Under the pieces are notes generated by a model that saw only the letters and a list, made by a program, of their open reading frames with translations, did not search any database and was not told the origin of the DNA. A program made the position numbers and the translations under genes. A stretch of 64,000 nt of DNA from Nautilus pompilius (taxonomy: Eukaryota > Mollusca > Cephalopoda > Nautilida > Nautilidae), in contig JACATO010001218.1 of NCBI GenBank assembly GCA_018389105.1, positions 26,769-90,768 on the forward strand, read 5' to 3'. Of this stretch, positions 36,129 to 50,140 are shown one piece after another. Every line of letters starts with the position of its first letter. The stretch's first letter is position 1.

Positions 36129-39100
36129 TATGTGGGAGGAGTAAAGTATATTTCACCGCTATAATATTAGTGATAAGAACAGTATATGTAATCGCAGTAT
36201 TTTTGTGTGGGATACTGTGTATATCACCGCTATATTATTGTGGAGGAATACAGTACCTATCACCGCTATATTATTAGTGAGGATACAGTATATATCACCT
36301 CTATTTTATGGGTAAGTAGTACAGTAAACATCACCGCCATAAAGTTAGTGAGAACAGTTTATATCACCGATATTTTAAGTAGGAGGAGTAGAGTATATAT
36401 CACAGATATATTAGTTGAGTAGTACGGTATATATCACCGCTATATTATTAGTGAGGAGTAGAGTATATTACACCGCTATTTTAAGGAGGAGGAGTAGAGA
36501 ATATATCACCGGAATTTCATTAGTGAGGAGTACAGTATATATCACCGCTATATTATTACTGAGAAGTACAGTATATATAATCGCTATATTATTTCGTAGG
36601 TGTACAGTATATATCACCGCTATAATGTTAGAGAGAAGTACAGTATATTTCACAGCTATATTATGTGAGAGGAGTACAGTATATATCACCGCTATATTAT
36701 GGGGGAGGAGTGAAATATATTTCTCCACTATATTATATGGGAGGAGAACAATATATATCAACGCTATATTATTGGTGCGGAGTAAAGTAAATGTCATCGC
36801 TATTTTATTACTGAGAAGTACAGTATATATAACCGCTGTATTATTAGTGAGAAGTACTATATATATCAGCGCTATATTATTAGTGAAGAGTAGAGTATAT
36901 TACACCGCAATTTTATGAGGGAGTAGTACAGTAAATATCACCGCCATGTTATTAGTGAGAAGTACTATATATTTCACGTCTATATTATGTAGGAGGAGTA
37001 GAGTATATATAACCATTGTTTTAAGGGTGAGTAGTACAGTATATTTCACCGATATATTATGCGGGAGGAGTACCGTATATTTCACCGCTATAATATTAGT
37101 GTTAAGAACAGTATATTTAACCGCAGTATTATTAGTGTGGAATACAGTGTATATCAACACTATATTATTGAGGAGGAATACAGTACCTATAACCGCTATA
37201 TTATTAATGAGACGTACAGTATATTTCACCGATATATTATGCGGGAGGAGTACCGTATATTTCACTGCTATATTATGAGGGAGGAGAATAGTATATATCA
37301 CCACTATATATTGTGAGAGGAGTACCGTATATATCACCGCTATTTTATGCGGGAGGATTTAAGTATATTTCACCACTATAATATGTGGGTCTATTGCCCT
37401 ATATTTCACTGCTATATTATTACAGAGGAGTACAGTATATATCACCGCTATTTTATGGGGAAGTAGTACAGTATACATCACCGCCATAATGTTAGTGAGA
37501 ACAGTTTATATCACCGATATTTTAAGTAGGAGGATTAAAGTATATATCACAGATATATTAGTTGTGAGTAGTACGGTATATATCATCGCTATATTAATTG
37601 GTAGGTGTACAGTATATATCACTGCTGTAATGTTAGAGAGAAGTACACTATATTTCACAGCTATATTATGGGGGAGGAGAACAGTATATATCACCGCTAT
37701 ATTAAGTTAGAGGAGTAGAGTATATATCAACGCTATATTATTTTTGAGGAGTACAGTATTTTACACCGTAATTTTATGAAGGAGTAGTACAGTAAATATC
37801 ACAGCCATGTTATTAGTCAGGAGTACAGAATATTTCTCCGCTATATTATTGGGGAGGAGTACAGTATATATCACCGTTATTTTATGTGTGAGGAGTACAG
37901 TATATATCACCGCTATATTATTAGTGAGGAGTGCAGTATATTTCACCGTTATATTATGTGGGAGGAGTACAGTATATATCATCGCTATATTATTAGTGAG
38001 AAGTACAGTATATTTCACCGATATATTATTTGGGAGGAGTCCAGGATATTTCACCGCTATTTTATGAGGGAGTAATACAATAAATATCACGGCCATATTA
38101 TTAGTGAGGGGTAGAGTATATATCACCACTATATTATTAGTGAGAAGTACGGTATATTACACCGCATTTTTATGTGGGAGTATACAGTAAATATCACGGC
38201 CATATTTTTATAGAGTAGTATTATATATTTCACTGCTATATTATGTTGGAGGAGTACAGTATATATCACCGCTATATTATTGTTGAGGAGTACAGTATAT
38301 TTCACCGCCATATTATTAGTGAGTAGTATTATACATTTCACCGTTATATTATGGGGGAGGAGTACAGTATATATCACCGCTACTTATGTGTCATGAGTAC
38401 AGTATATTTCACCGCTATAATATGGGGGAGGAGTACATTATATATCAACGCTATATTTTGTGAAAGGAGTACAATATATTTCACCGCTATACTATTAGTG
38501 AGAAGTAAAGTATATATCACCTCTATATTTTTAGTGAGGAGTACAGTATATTTCACCGATATATTATGAGGCAGGAGTACAGTATATATTCACGCTATAT
38601 TATGTAGGAGTAGAACAGTATATATCAACGCTATATTATTGGTGAGGAGTATAGTATATTACACCGCAATTTTTGAGAGAATGGTACAGTAAATTTCACC
38701 GCCATATTATTAGTGAGGAGTATTATATATATAATATATCACCGCTATATTATAGGGGAGGAGTAGAGTATATACCATCGCTATATAATTAGTGAGGAGT
38801 GCAGTATATTTTCACCGCTATATTATGCGGGAGGAGTACAGTAATATCATCGCTATATTATGGTGGAGTTGAGTTTATTTCACCGCTATATTATTTGAGA
38901 GATGAACAGTATATTTCACCCGCCATATTAATGGGGAGGAGTTCAGTATATATCAACGGTATATTATGTGGAGGAGTACATTATATTACACCGCATTTTT
39001 ATGTGGGATTAGTACAGTAAATATCACGGCCATATTATTAGTGAGTAGTATTATATATTTCACCGTTATATTATGTGTCAGGAGGACAGTATATATCACC

Positions 39101-39710
39101 GCTATATTATGGGGGAGGAATACATTATATATCACCGCTATATTATGGGGGAGGAATACATTATATATCACCGCAATATTTTTAGTGAGGAGTACAGTAT
39201 ATATCATCGCTATATTATTAGTGAGAAGTACAGTATATATCACCGCTATATTATGGTGGAGTACAATATATATCAACGCTATATTATTTGTGAGGAGTAC
39301 TGTATATTACACCGCTATTTTATGTGAGAGCAGTAAGTATATATCACCGCTATATTATGGGGGGGAGTACAGTATATTTTGCCTCTATATATGACATGAG
39401 AGGTGTACAGTATATGTCACCATTTTTTATGGGGAGGAGTACAGAAAATATATATCACCACTATTTTATTAGTGAGGAGTACAGTATATATCACCGTTAT
39501 ATTATGTGGGAATAGTACCATATTTTTGACCGCAATATTATGTGGGAGGGTTAAAGTATATTTCACCGTTATATTATTAGTGAGGAGTAGACTATATATC
39601 ACCGCTATACTATGTGAGAGGAGTACAGTATATATCACCGCTATATTATATGTGAGGAGTACCGTATATTTCACCGCTATATTATGTGAGAGCAGTACAG
39701 TATATATCAC

Positions 39711-40020
39711 AGCTATAATATGTTGTAGGAGTACTGTATACATCATCGCTATACTATTAATATGCAGTAGAGTTCATTTCACTGATATATTAAGGATGAA
39801 TAGTATACTATATATATCTGCTTTCTTATGTGGGAGGAGGGTAGAATATACTACGGCTATATTATTTGGGAGGAGGACACTATATATCACCGCTATATTA
39901 TTAATGAGGAGTGCAATATCTTTCACAGGTCTTTCATGTTGGAGAAGTATAGTATATAACAGCTCTATGTTATTAATGATGATACCGTATATATCATCTC
40001 TATATTCCGGGGGGGTAGTA
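39711..40020. repeat. 7.69-kb-offset duplication (left copy)
   Basis: About 310 bp match 47,398-47,705 with scattered substitutions and 1-2-bp indels. Markers are AATATGCAGTAGAGTTCATT, GGGAGGAGGGTAGAATATAC and CACAGGTCTTTCATGTTGGA. Confidence 0.9.
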
Positions 40021-40180
40021 CATATATATCACCACCATATTATTAGTGAGTTGTACAGTATATATAATCACCGCTATATTATTAATGAGTAGTGCGGTAT
40101 CTTTCACATGTCTTTTATGTTGGAGAAGTACAGTATATATCACCGCTATATTATTACTGAGGAGTACAGATTATATCACC

Positions 40181-40615
40181 GCTATAATAATATGTGGGAG
40201 GAGTACTGTATACATCATCGCTATATTATTAATAAGTAGAGTTTATTTCACTAATATATTAAGGAAAGAGTTGTATACTATATATATCTGCTATATTATG
40301 TGGGAAGAGGGAGGAATATATCACGGCTATATTGTTTGGGAGGAGGAGAGTATATTTGACCTCTATATTATATGGGAGGAGGACAGTATATTTCACCGCA
40401 ATATTATTTGGGAGGAGTACAGTATATTTCACCTCTATATTATGTTGGAGGGGTACCGTGTACTTCACCGCTATATTATTAGTGAGGAGTGCAGTATCTT
40501 TCCCCGGTATTTTATGTGGGAGAAGTACAGTATATAACACCGCTATATTATCAGTGACGATACCATATATATCACCTCTATATTCTGAGGAAGTAGTACA
40601 GTATATATCACCGCT
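40181..40615. repeat. 7.72-kb-offset duplication (left copy)
   Basis: About 430 bp match 47,903-48,340. Shared markers include AATAAGTAGAGTTTATTTC, GGGTACCGTGTACTTCAC and CAGTGACGATACCATATATA. Together with the 39,711 block, this shows that a segment of at least about 0.9 kb was copied once and then edited. Confidence 0.9.
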
Positions 40616-43600
40616 ATAATAATAGTGATGAGTACAGTATATATCACCGCTATATTATTAATGAGGAGAGCGGTATCTTTCACATGTCTTTTATGTTGGA
40701 GAAGTACAGTATATAACACCGCTATATTATCAGTGACGATACCATATATATCACCTCTATATTCTGAGGAAGTAGTACAGTATATATCACCGCTATATTA
40801 TTAATGAGGAGTGCGGTATCTTTCACATGTCTTTTTTATGTTGGCGAATTACAGTATATAACACCGCTATATTATTGGTGATGATACCGTATATATCAAC
40901 TCTATATTCCGGGGGAATAATACAGTATATATCACCGCTATTCTTTTAGTAAGGAGTTTGATATATTTTACCTCCATATTATCAGTTAGGAGTACAGTAT
41001 ATATCACTGCTATAAAATGTTGGAGTGGTACAGTATATCTCACCGCTATATTATGGTGGATGCGTCCAGTATATATCTCCGCTATATTAAGTAGGAGTAT
41101 AGTACATATCACCGCTACGTTATCATTGAGCAGTACAGTATATATTACCGCTATATTTTTACTGAGGAGTACAGTATATATCACCGCTATAATATGTGGG
41201 AAGTGTACAATATATTACACAACTATATATGGGGGAGGCGTCCAGTATATATCACTGCTATATTAAGTAGAAGGAGTATAGTATATATCACCGCTTTATT
41301 ATTAGTTAGGAGTATATTATATATCTCCGCTTTATTATTACTGAGCAGTACAGTACATATCACCGCTATAATATGTGGGAGGAGTACAGTATATGTCACC
41401 GCTATATTATATTGAAGATTACAATATATATCACTGATATATTATGGGAGATGCGTCCAGTATATATCACCGCTATAATATGTAAGAGGAGTACGGTATA
41501 TATCACCGCTATATTATTGGTGAGGTGTACAATATATTTCACCACTATATTATGGGGGAGGAGGGAAGAATATTTCACGCAATATTATTTTGGAGGATAC
41601 CGTATATATGACGTATATATTCTGGAGGAGTAGTACAGTAAATTTCACCGCCATATTATGTGAGAGTTGAATAGTACATATCACCGCGATATTAAGGTGG
41701 AGGAGTACAGCATATATCACCGCTATATTATTAGTGAGGAATACAGTATATATCACCGCTATATTATTGGTGAGGAATACAGTGTATTTCACCACTATAT
41801 TATGGGGGAGGAGGGGAGAATATATCACGGCTATATTATTAGGGAGTAATACAGATTTTATCACCGCTATATTATGGGGTAGGTGTACAGTATATATCAA
41901 AGCTAAAATATGGGGGAGGAGTACTGTATACTTCATCTCTATATCATTAATAAGTAGAGTTTATTTCACTGATATATTATGGTGTAGTATACTATATATA
42001 TATATATATCTGCTATATTTTAAGTGAAGAGGGAAGTATATATCACGGTTATATTATTTGTGAGGAGGAGAGATATTTAACCTCTATATTATATGGGAGG
42101 AGTACAGTATATATCACCCCTATATTATTGGTAACGAGTTCAGTATATTTTACAGCTATATTATGTTGGAGGAGGGCAGAATATGTCACGGCTATATTAT
42201 TTGTGAGGAGTACAGTATATTTCACGGCTATTTTATGTGGGAGAGGTACCGTATATTTCACCGCTATATTATTAACCAGGAGTGCAGTATCTTTCATAGA
42301 TATTTTATGTTAGAGAAGTACAGTATATAACACCGCTATATTATTAGTGTGAAGTAAAGTATATATCACCGCTATTTTTTTAGTAAGGAGTATGATATAT
42401 TTTACCTTCATATTATTAGTTAGGAGTACAGTATATATCACCGCTATAATAAGTTGGAGTAGTACAGTATATTTCACCGCTATATTATGGGGGAGACGTC
42501 CAGTATATATCAACGCTTTATTATTAATTAGGAGTACATTATATATCACCGCTATATTATTACTAAGGAGTACAGTATGTATCACCGCTATAAAATGTGG
42601 GAGGAGTACAGTATATATCACAGCTATATTATTAGTAAGGAGTACAGTATATATCACCGCTATAATATGTGAAAGGAGTACGGTATATATCCCCGCTATA
42701 TTATTTGTGAGGTGTACAGTATATATTTCACCGCTATATTATGGGAGATGCTTCCAGTATATATCACCGCTGTAATATGTGGAAGGAGTACGGTATATTT
42801 CACTGCTATATTATTCGTGAGCAGTACAGTATATATCACCGATATATTATTGGTGAGGAGTACAGTATATTTCACCACTATATTATTTGGGAGGAGTACC
42901 GATTTTATCACTGCTATATTATGGGGCAGGAGTACAGTATATATCAAAGCTATAATATGGGGGATGAGTACAGTGTATATCACATATATATTCTGGAGGA
43001 GTAGTACAGTAAATTTCACCGCTATATTTTGTGACGGGCGAATAGTATATATCACCACTATATTATGTGGGTGCAATAGAGTATATATCACCGGTATATT
43101 ATGGGGGAGGAGTACAGTATATATCACCGGTATATTATTAGTGACGATACCATATATATCACCTCTATATTCTGAAGAATTAGTATAGTATATATCACCG
43201 CTATATTAATAGAGACGAGTACAGTATATATCATTACCGCTATATTATTAATGAGAAGTGAAGTATCTTTCACAGGTCTTTTATTTTGGAGAAGTATAGT
43301 ATATAACACCGCTATATTATTAGTGATGATATCGTATATATCACCTCTATATTCCGGGGGAGTAGTACATTATTTAGCACTGGAATATTATTGGGGAGGT
43401 GTACTCTATATTTCACCGCTATATATATATATTATTACAGATGAGTACAGATTATATCACCTCTATAATATCTGGGATGAGTACAATATATATCATCGCT
43501 ATATTATTAATTGGGATTTCATTATATTTCATCGCTATATTATTAATTGGGATTTCATTATATTTCATCGCTATATTATTAATTGGGAATTCATTATATT

Positions 43601-44789
43601 TCATCATCGCTATATTATTTGGGAGGAGTACTGTATACATAATCGCTATATAATGGGGGATGAGTACAGTATATAAGACCGCTCTATTATTTGGGTGCAG
43701 TCTAGTATATGTAAAAGCTATATTATGGTGGCGGAGTACAGTATATATCAGCGCTATATTATTTAGGAGAAATACAGTATGTTTCACAGCTATATTATAT
43801 TGAAGGAGTATATTATATATCATCTATATATTATTGGTAAATATTACCTTATATTTCTCCGCTATATACTGTTCGAGTTTTACAGTTTATATCACTGCTA
43901 TATTATGTGCGCGGAGTATAGTGTATATCACGGCTATATTATTAGTGAATATTACATTATATTTCCCCGCTGTATAATATGGATGGAGGAGTACAGTATA
44001 TACCACCATTATTTTATTAGGGAGGAGAACTATACATTTCACAGCTATATTATTTGGGAGGAGTACAGTTTCTATCACCGCTATATTATTAGTGAGGAGT
44101 ACAGTATATTTCACCGCTATATTATGTGAGAGGAGTACAGTTTATATCAGCACTATATTATTTGAGAGGAGTGCAGTATATTTCACCGTTATATTATAGG
44201 GGAAGTGGGAGGAGTACAGTATATATCACCGCTATTTTATTAATGAGGAGTACATTATTATCAACGCCATATTATGTGAGAGGAGTACAGTTTATATCAA
44301 CGCCATATTGTTAATGTGGAGTACAGTATATATCACCGCCGTATTATTAGTGACTAGTAATATATATTTAACCTCTATATTATGTTGGAGGAGTACGGTA
44401 TATATCAACGCTATATTATTGTTGAGGAGTACAGTATTTTACACCGTAATTTTATGATGGTGTAGTACAGAAAATATCACCGCCATGTTATTAGTGAGGA
44501 GTACAGTATATTTCACCACTATATTATAAGTGAGGTGCAGACTATATGTCACCGCTATTTTGTGTGATAACTACAGTATATATCACCGCTATATTATTAG
44601 TGAGAAGTACAGTATATTTCATCGCTATATTATATGGGAGGAGTACAGTATATATAATCGCTATATTATTAGTGAGGAGTACAGTATATTTCATCGCTAT
44701 ATTATATGGTAGGAGTACAGTATATATAATCGCTATATTATTAGTGAGGAGTACAGTATATTTCACCGCTATATTATGTGGGAGGAGTA

Positions 44790-45010
44790 TAGTGTATATC
44801 ATCGCCATATTAATAGTGAGTAGTATTATTTATTTCTCCGCTATATTATGGAGGAGGAGTACAGTATATATCACCGCTATATTATTAGTGTGAAGTACAG
44901 TATATTTCATCGCTATATTATATGGGAGGAGTACAGTATATATATAATCGCTATATTATTAGTGAGGAGTACAGTATATTTCATCGCTATATTATATGGG
45001 AGGAGTACAG
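44790..45010. repeat. 509-bp-offset duplication (left copy)
   Basis: About 220 bp match 45,299-45,520 with small indels. Shared pattern: ATCATCGCCATATTAATAG, then GGAGGAGGAGTACAG, then two ATATATAATCGCTATA units. Confidence 0.9.
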
Positions 45011-48000
45011 TATAATAATAATCGCTAATATTATTAGTGAGGAGTACAGTATATTTTCACCCGCTATATTATGTGGGAGGAGTTCAGTATATTTCACCAC
45101 AATTTTTGAGGGAGAAATACAGTATATTTCACTGCTATATTATTAGTGAGGAGTATAGTATATTTCACCGCTATTTTATGAGGTAGAAGTACAATATATT
45201 TCAACGCTATATTATGTTGGAGGAGAACAGTATATATCAACGCTATTTTATTGGTGAGGAGTACAGTATATATCAGCGCTATATTATGGAGAGGAGTATA
45301 GTGTATATCATCGCCATATTAATAGTGAGTAGTATATTTATTTCTCCGCTATATTATGGAGGAGGAGTACAGTATATATCACCGCTATATTATTAGTGTG
45401 AAGTACAGTATATTTCATCGCTATATTATATGGGAGGAGTACAGTATATATATAATCGCTATATTATTAGTGAGGAGTACAGTATATTTCATCGCTATAT
45501 TATATGGGAGGAGTACAGTATATATAATCGCTATATTATTAGTGAGGAGTACAGTATATTTCACCGCTATATTTTGTGTGTGGTGTACAGTATATATCAG
45601 CGCTATATTATGTGGAAGGAGTATTATATATATCTCCACTATATTATCGGTGAGGAGTATAGTATATTTCACAGGTATATTATGTGGGATGAATGCAGTA
45701 TTTATCACCGCTCTATTATTAGTGAAGAGTACATTATTTATCAAAGCTATTTTATTAATGATGAGTACAGAATATATCACCGCTATATTATATGAGAGGA
45801 GTACAATATATGCAACCGCTATATCATTTGGGAGGAGTACAGTATATTTCACCGCTATATTATTAGAAAGGAGAATCGTGTATATCACGGCTATATTTTT
45901 AGTTAGGAGTACATTATTTAGCACTGAAATATTATTACTGAGGAGTTCAGTATATATCACCCCTATAATATCTGGGATGAGTACAATATATATCATCGTT
46001 ATATTATTAATGTAGATTTCAGTATTTTTCATCGGTATATTATTTGGGAGGACTATTGTATACATCCTCGCTTATTATTAATAAGAAGTAAAGTTATTTT
46101 ACTGATATATTATGGGGAAATAGTATAGTATTTATAACTGCTAAATTATGTGTGAAGAGTATAGTATATATCACCGCTATCTTTTTTTTTAGGAGTACAG
46201 TATATATATCAATGATATATTATGTGTGACAAGTACAGTGTATATCACCGCTATATAATGGGGGAGGAAAACAGTATATATGACCGATATATTATTTGGG
46301 TGCAGCATAGTGTGTATAAAATCTATATTATGGTGGAGGAGTACAGTATATATCACCGCTATATTATTAGTAAGGAGTACAGTATATTTCACCGCTATAT
46401 TATGGTGGAGCAGTACAGTATATATCACCGGAATATAATGGGGGAGGAGTAGTGTATATATCACCGCTATATTATAAGTGAGGTGCAGACTATATGTCAC
46501 CACTATTTTATGTGTGATAACTACAGTATATATCACCGCTATATTATTAGTGAGAAGTACCGTATATTTCACCGATATATTATTAGTGAGGAGTAGACTA
46601 TATATCTCCGTTATATTATGTGGGAGAAGTAAAGTATATAACACCGTTATATTATCAGTGACGATATCATATATATCACCTCTATATTCTCAGGAAGTAG
46701 TACAGTATATATCACCGCTATAATATGTGGGAGGAGTAATGTATATTTCACCGCTATATTATTAGTGAGGAGTGCAGTATCTTTCACTGGTATTTTATGT
46801 GGAAGTAGTACAGTATATCAAACCGCTATATTATGTGAGAGGAGTACAGTATATATCACCACTATATTATGGTGTTGGAGTACAGTATATATCACAGCTA
46901 TTTTTTTAGTAAGTAGTATGATATATTTTACCTCCATATTATTTGTGAGAAGTACAGTATATTTACCTGCTATATTATGGGGTATTAATACAATATATTA
47001 CACCGCAATTTTATGAGGGAGTAGTACAGTAAATATCACCGCCATATTATTAGTAACGAGTACAATATATTTCACAGCTATATAATTAGTTAGGAGTAGA
47101 GTATATTTCACGTCTATATTAATTGGGAAGAGTATTGTTTTTATCACAGCTATATTATGGAGGAGTACAGTATATTTTTCCACGCTATATTATGTGGGAG
47201 GAGTACCGTATATTACACCGCTATATTATCAGTGACGATACCATATATATCACTTCAATATTCTGAGGAAGTAGTACAGTATATAACACCGCTATATTAT
47301 CAATGAGCAGTACAGTATATATCACCGCTATATTATTAGTTAGTTGTAAATTATATATCAACGCTATATTATTACTGAGTAGTACAGTATATATCACAGC
47401 TATAATATGTTGTAGGAGTACTGTATACATCATCGCTATATTATTAATATGCAGTAGAGTTCATTTCACTGATATATTAAGATGAGTAGTATACTATATA
47501 TATTTGCTTTATTATGTGGGAGGAGGGTAGAATATACTTCGGCTATATTATTTGGGAGGAGGACACTATAATATCACCGCTATATTATTAATGAGGAGTG
47601 CAATATCTTTCACAGGTCTTTCATGTTGGAGAAGTATAGTATATACACCTCTATATTATTAATGATGATACCGTATATATCATCTCTATATTCCGGGGGG
47701 GGTAGTACATTATATATCACCGCCATTTAATGGGAGGAGTAAAGTATATTTCACCGCTATATTTTTGGGCAGGTGTCCTGTATATATATCACCGCTATAT
47801 TAAGTAGAACGAGTATAGTATGTATCACCGCTATATTATCAGAGATCAGTACAGTATATATCACCTCTATATTATTAGTCATGAGTACATTATATGTTCA
47901 CCGCTATAATAATATGTGGGAGGAGTACTGTATACATCATCGCTATATAATTAATAAGTAGAGTTTATTTCACTAATATATTATGGAAAGAGTTGTATAC

Positions 48001-50140
48001 TATATATCTGCTATATTATGTGGGAAGAGGGAAGAATATATCACGGCTATATTATTTGGGGGGAGGAGAGTATATTTGACCTCTATATTATATGGGAGGA
48101 GGACAGTATATTTCACCGCAATATTATTTGGGGGAGTACAGTATATTTCACCTATATATAATGTTGGGAGGGGTACCGTGTACTTCACTGCTATATTATT
48201 AGTGAGGAGTGCAGTATCTTTCCCCGGTATTTTATATGTGGGAGAAGTACAGTATATAACACCGCTATATTATCAGTGACGATACCATATATATCACCTC
48301 TATATTCTGAGGAAGTAGTACAGTATATATCACCACTATTTTTTTAGTAAGGAGTTTGATATATTTTACCTCCATATTATAGTAGTTAGGAGTACAGTAT
48401 ATATCACCGCTATATTATTAATGAGGAGTGCGGTATCTTTCACATGTCTTTTATGTTAGAGAAGTACAGTATATAACACGCTATATTATTACTGATGATA
48501 ACGTATATATCCACTCTATATTCCGGTGGAGTAGTACAGTATATATCACCGCCATATTATTAGTGTGAAATACAGTATATATCACCGCTAATTTTTAGTA
48601 AGGAGTATGATATATTTTACCTCCATATTATTAATTAGGAGTACAGTATATATCACCGCTATATTATTAGTAAGGAGTACAGTATATATCACCCCTATAA
48701 TATGTGAATGGAGTACGGTATATATCCCCGCTATATTATTTGTGAGGTGTACAGTATATATTTCACCGCTATATTATGGGAGAAACGTACAGTATATATC
48801 AGCGCTATACTATGGGAGATGCTTCCAGTATATATCACCGCTATAATATGTGGAAGGAGTACGGTATATATCACTGATATATTATTCGTGAGCAGTGCTG
48901 AATAGATCACCGATACATTATTGGTGAGGAGTACAGTATATTTCACCACTATATTATGGGGGAGGATGGGAGATTATATCACGGCTATATTATTTGGGAG
49001 GAGTACATTATATATCAGCGCTATATTATATGAGAGGAGTAGAGTTTATATCACCGCTATATTATTAGTGAGGAGTATAGTATATATCATTGCTGTATTA
49101 TCAGTGTGGAGTATAGTATATTTCACCGCTATATTATGTGGAAGCAGGTCAGTATATTCCACCGCAATATTATTAGTGAGAAGTACAGTATCTTTCACCG
49201 CTATATTATGAGGAAGGAGTACGGTATATATCACCCCTATATTATGTGGAGGAGTACAGTATATATCACCGCTATATTATTAGTGAGGAGTATATTATAT
49301 ATCAGCGCCATATTATGTGGGAGGAGTACAGTATATATCACCGCTATATTATTAGTGTGGAGTACAGTATATATCAGCGCTATATTATGTGAGAGGAGTA
49401 CAGTATATATCACCGTTATATTATTAGTTAGGAGTACAGTATGTTTCACCGCTATATTATGTTGGAGGAGGTCAGTATATTCCACCGCAATATTATTAGT
49501 GAGTAGTACAATATATATCACTGCTATATTATGATTGAGTAGAATAGTTTATAACACCGATATATTATATGGAAGTGGTAAACTATATATCACCATTATA
49601 ATATTAGAGAGGAGTACTACATATTTCACAGCTATATTATTTGGGAGGAGTACAGTTTCTATTACCTTTATATTATTGCGACGAGTACATATATATCAGC
49701 GCTATATTATGTGAGAGTAGTACAGTTTATATCAGCACTATATTATTTGAGAGGAGTGCAGTATATTTCACCGTTATATTATCGGTGAGGAGTATAGTAT
49801 ATATCACCGGTATATTATGTGGGAGGAATACAGGATATATCACCCCTATATTTTTTGGGAGGAGTACAGTTTATATCACCCCTATATTATTTGTGAGTAG
49901 TACATTATATATCATTGCTATATTATGTGGGAGGAGTACCTATATTTCACCGCTATATTATTATTGAGGAGTACAGTATACATCACCGCTATATTATGTT
50001 TGAGGAGGATATTATATAACACCGACATATTATATGTGAGTGGTAAAGTATATATCACCGCTATATTATTAGTGAGAAGTACAGTATGTTTCACTGCTAT
50101 ATTATGTGGGAGTAATACAGTATATATCACCGGTATATTA

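Larger units (their letters stand above)
26485..50140. repeat. Satellite zone C: 24 kb of 36-bp monomers
   Basis: The dominant unit is 36 bp, of the form CACCGCTATATTATGTGGG then AGGAGTACAGTATATAT, with a common variant that has TTAGTGAGGAGTACAG after TATTA. The first variant dominates at 26.5-31.2 kb and the second from about 31.2 kb on, with mixtures. Because 36 is a multiple of three, frames stay open: 263 codons plus (29,291-30,082), 229 plus (39,403-40,092), 219 plus (45,356-46,015), 228 minus (30,048-30,734) and others, on both strands and in several frames. They encode near-periodic 12-residue hydrophobic strings and are not supported as genes. Confidence 0.95.

Noticed and set aside
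26485-50140. Many satellite frames of 60-263 codons on both strands
   Set aside because: They arise because the 36-bp period is a multiple of three. Opposite strands and different frames are open over the same bases, with no sign of selection or domains.
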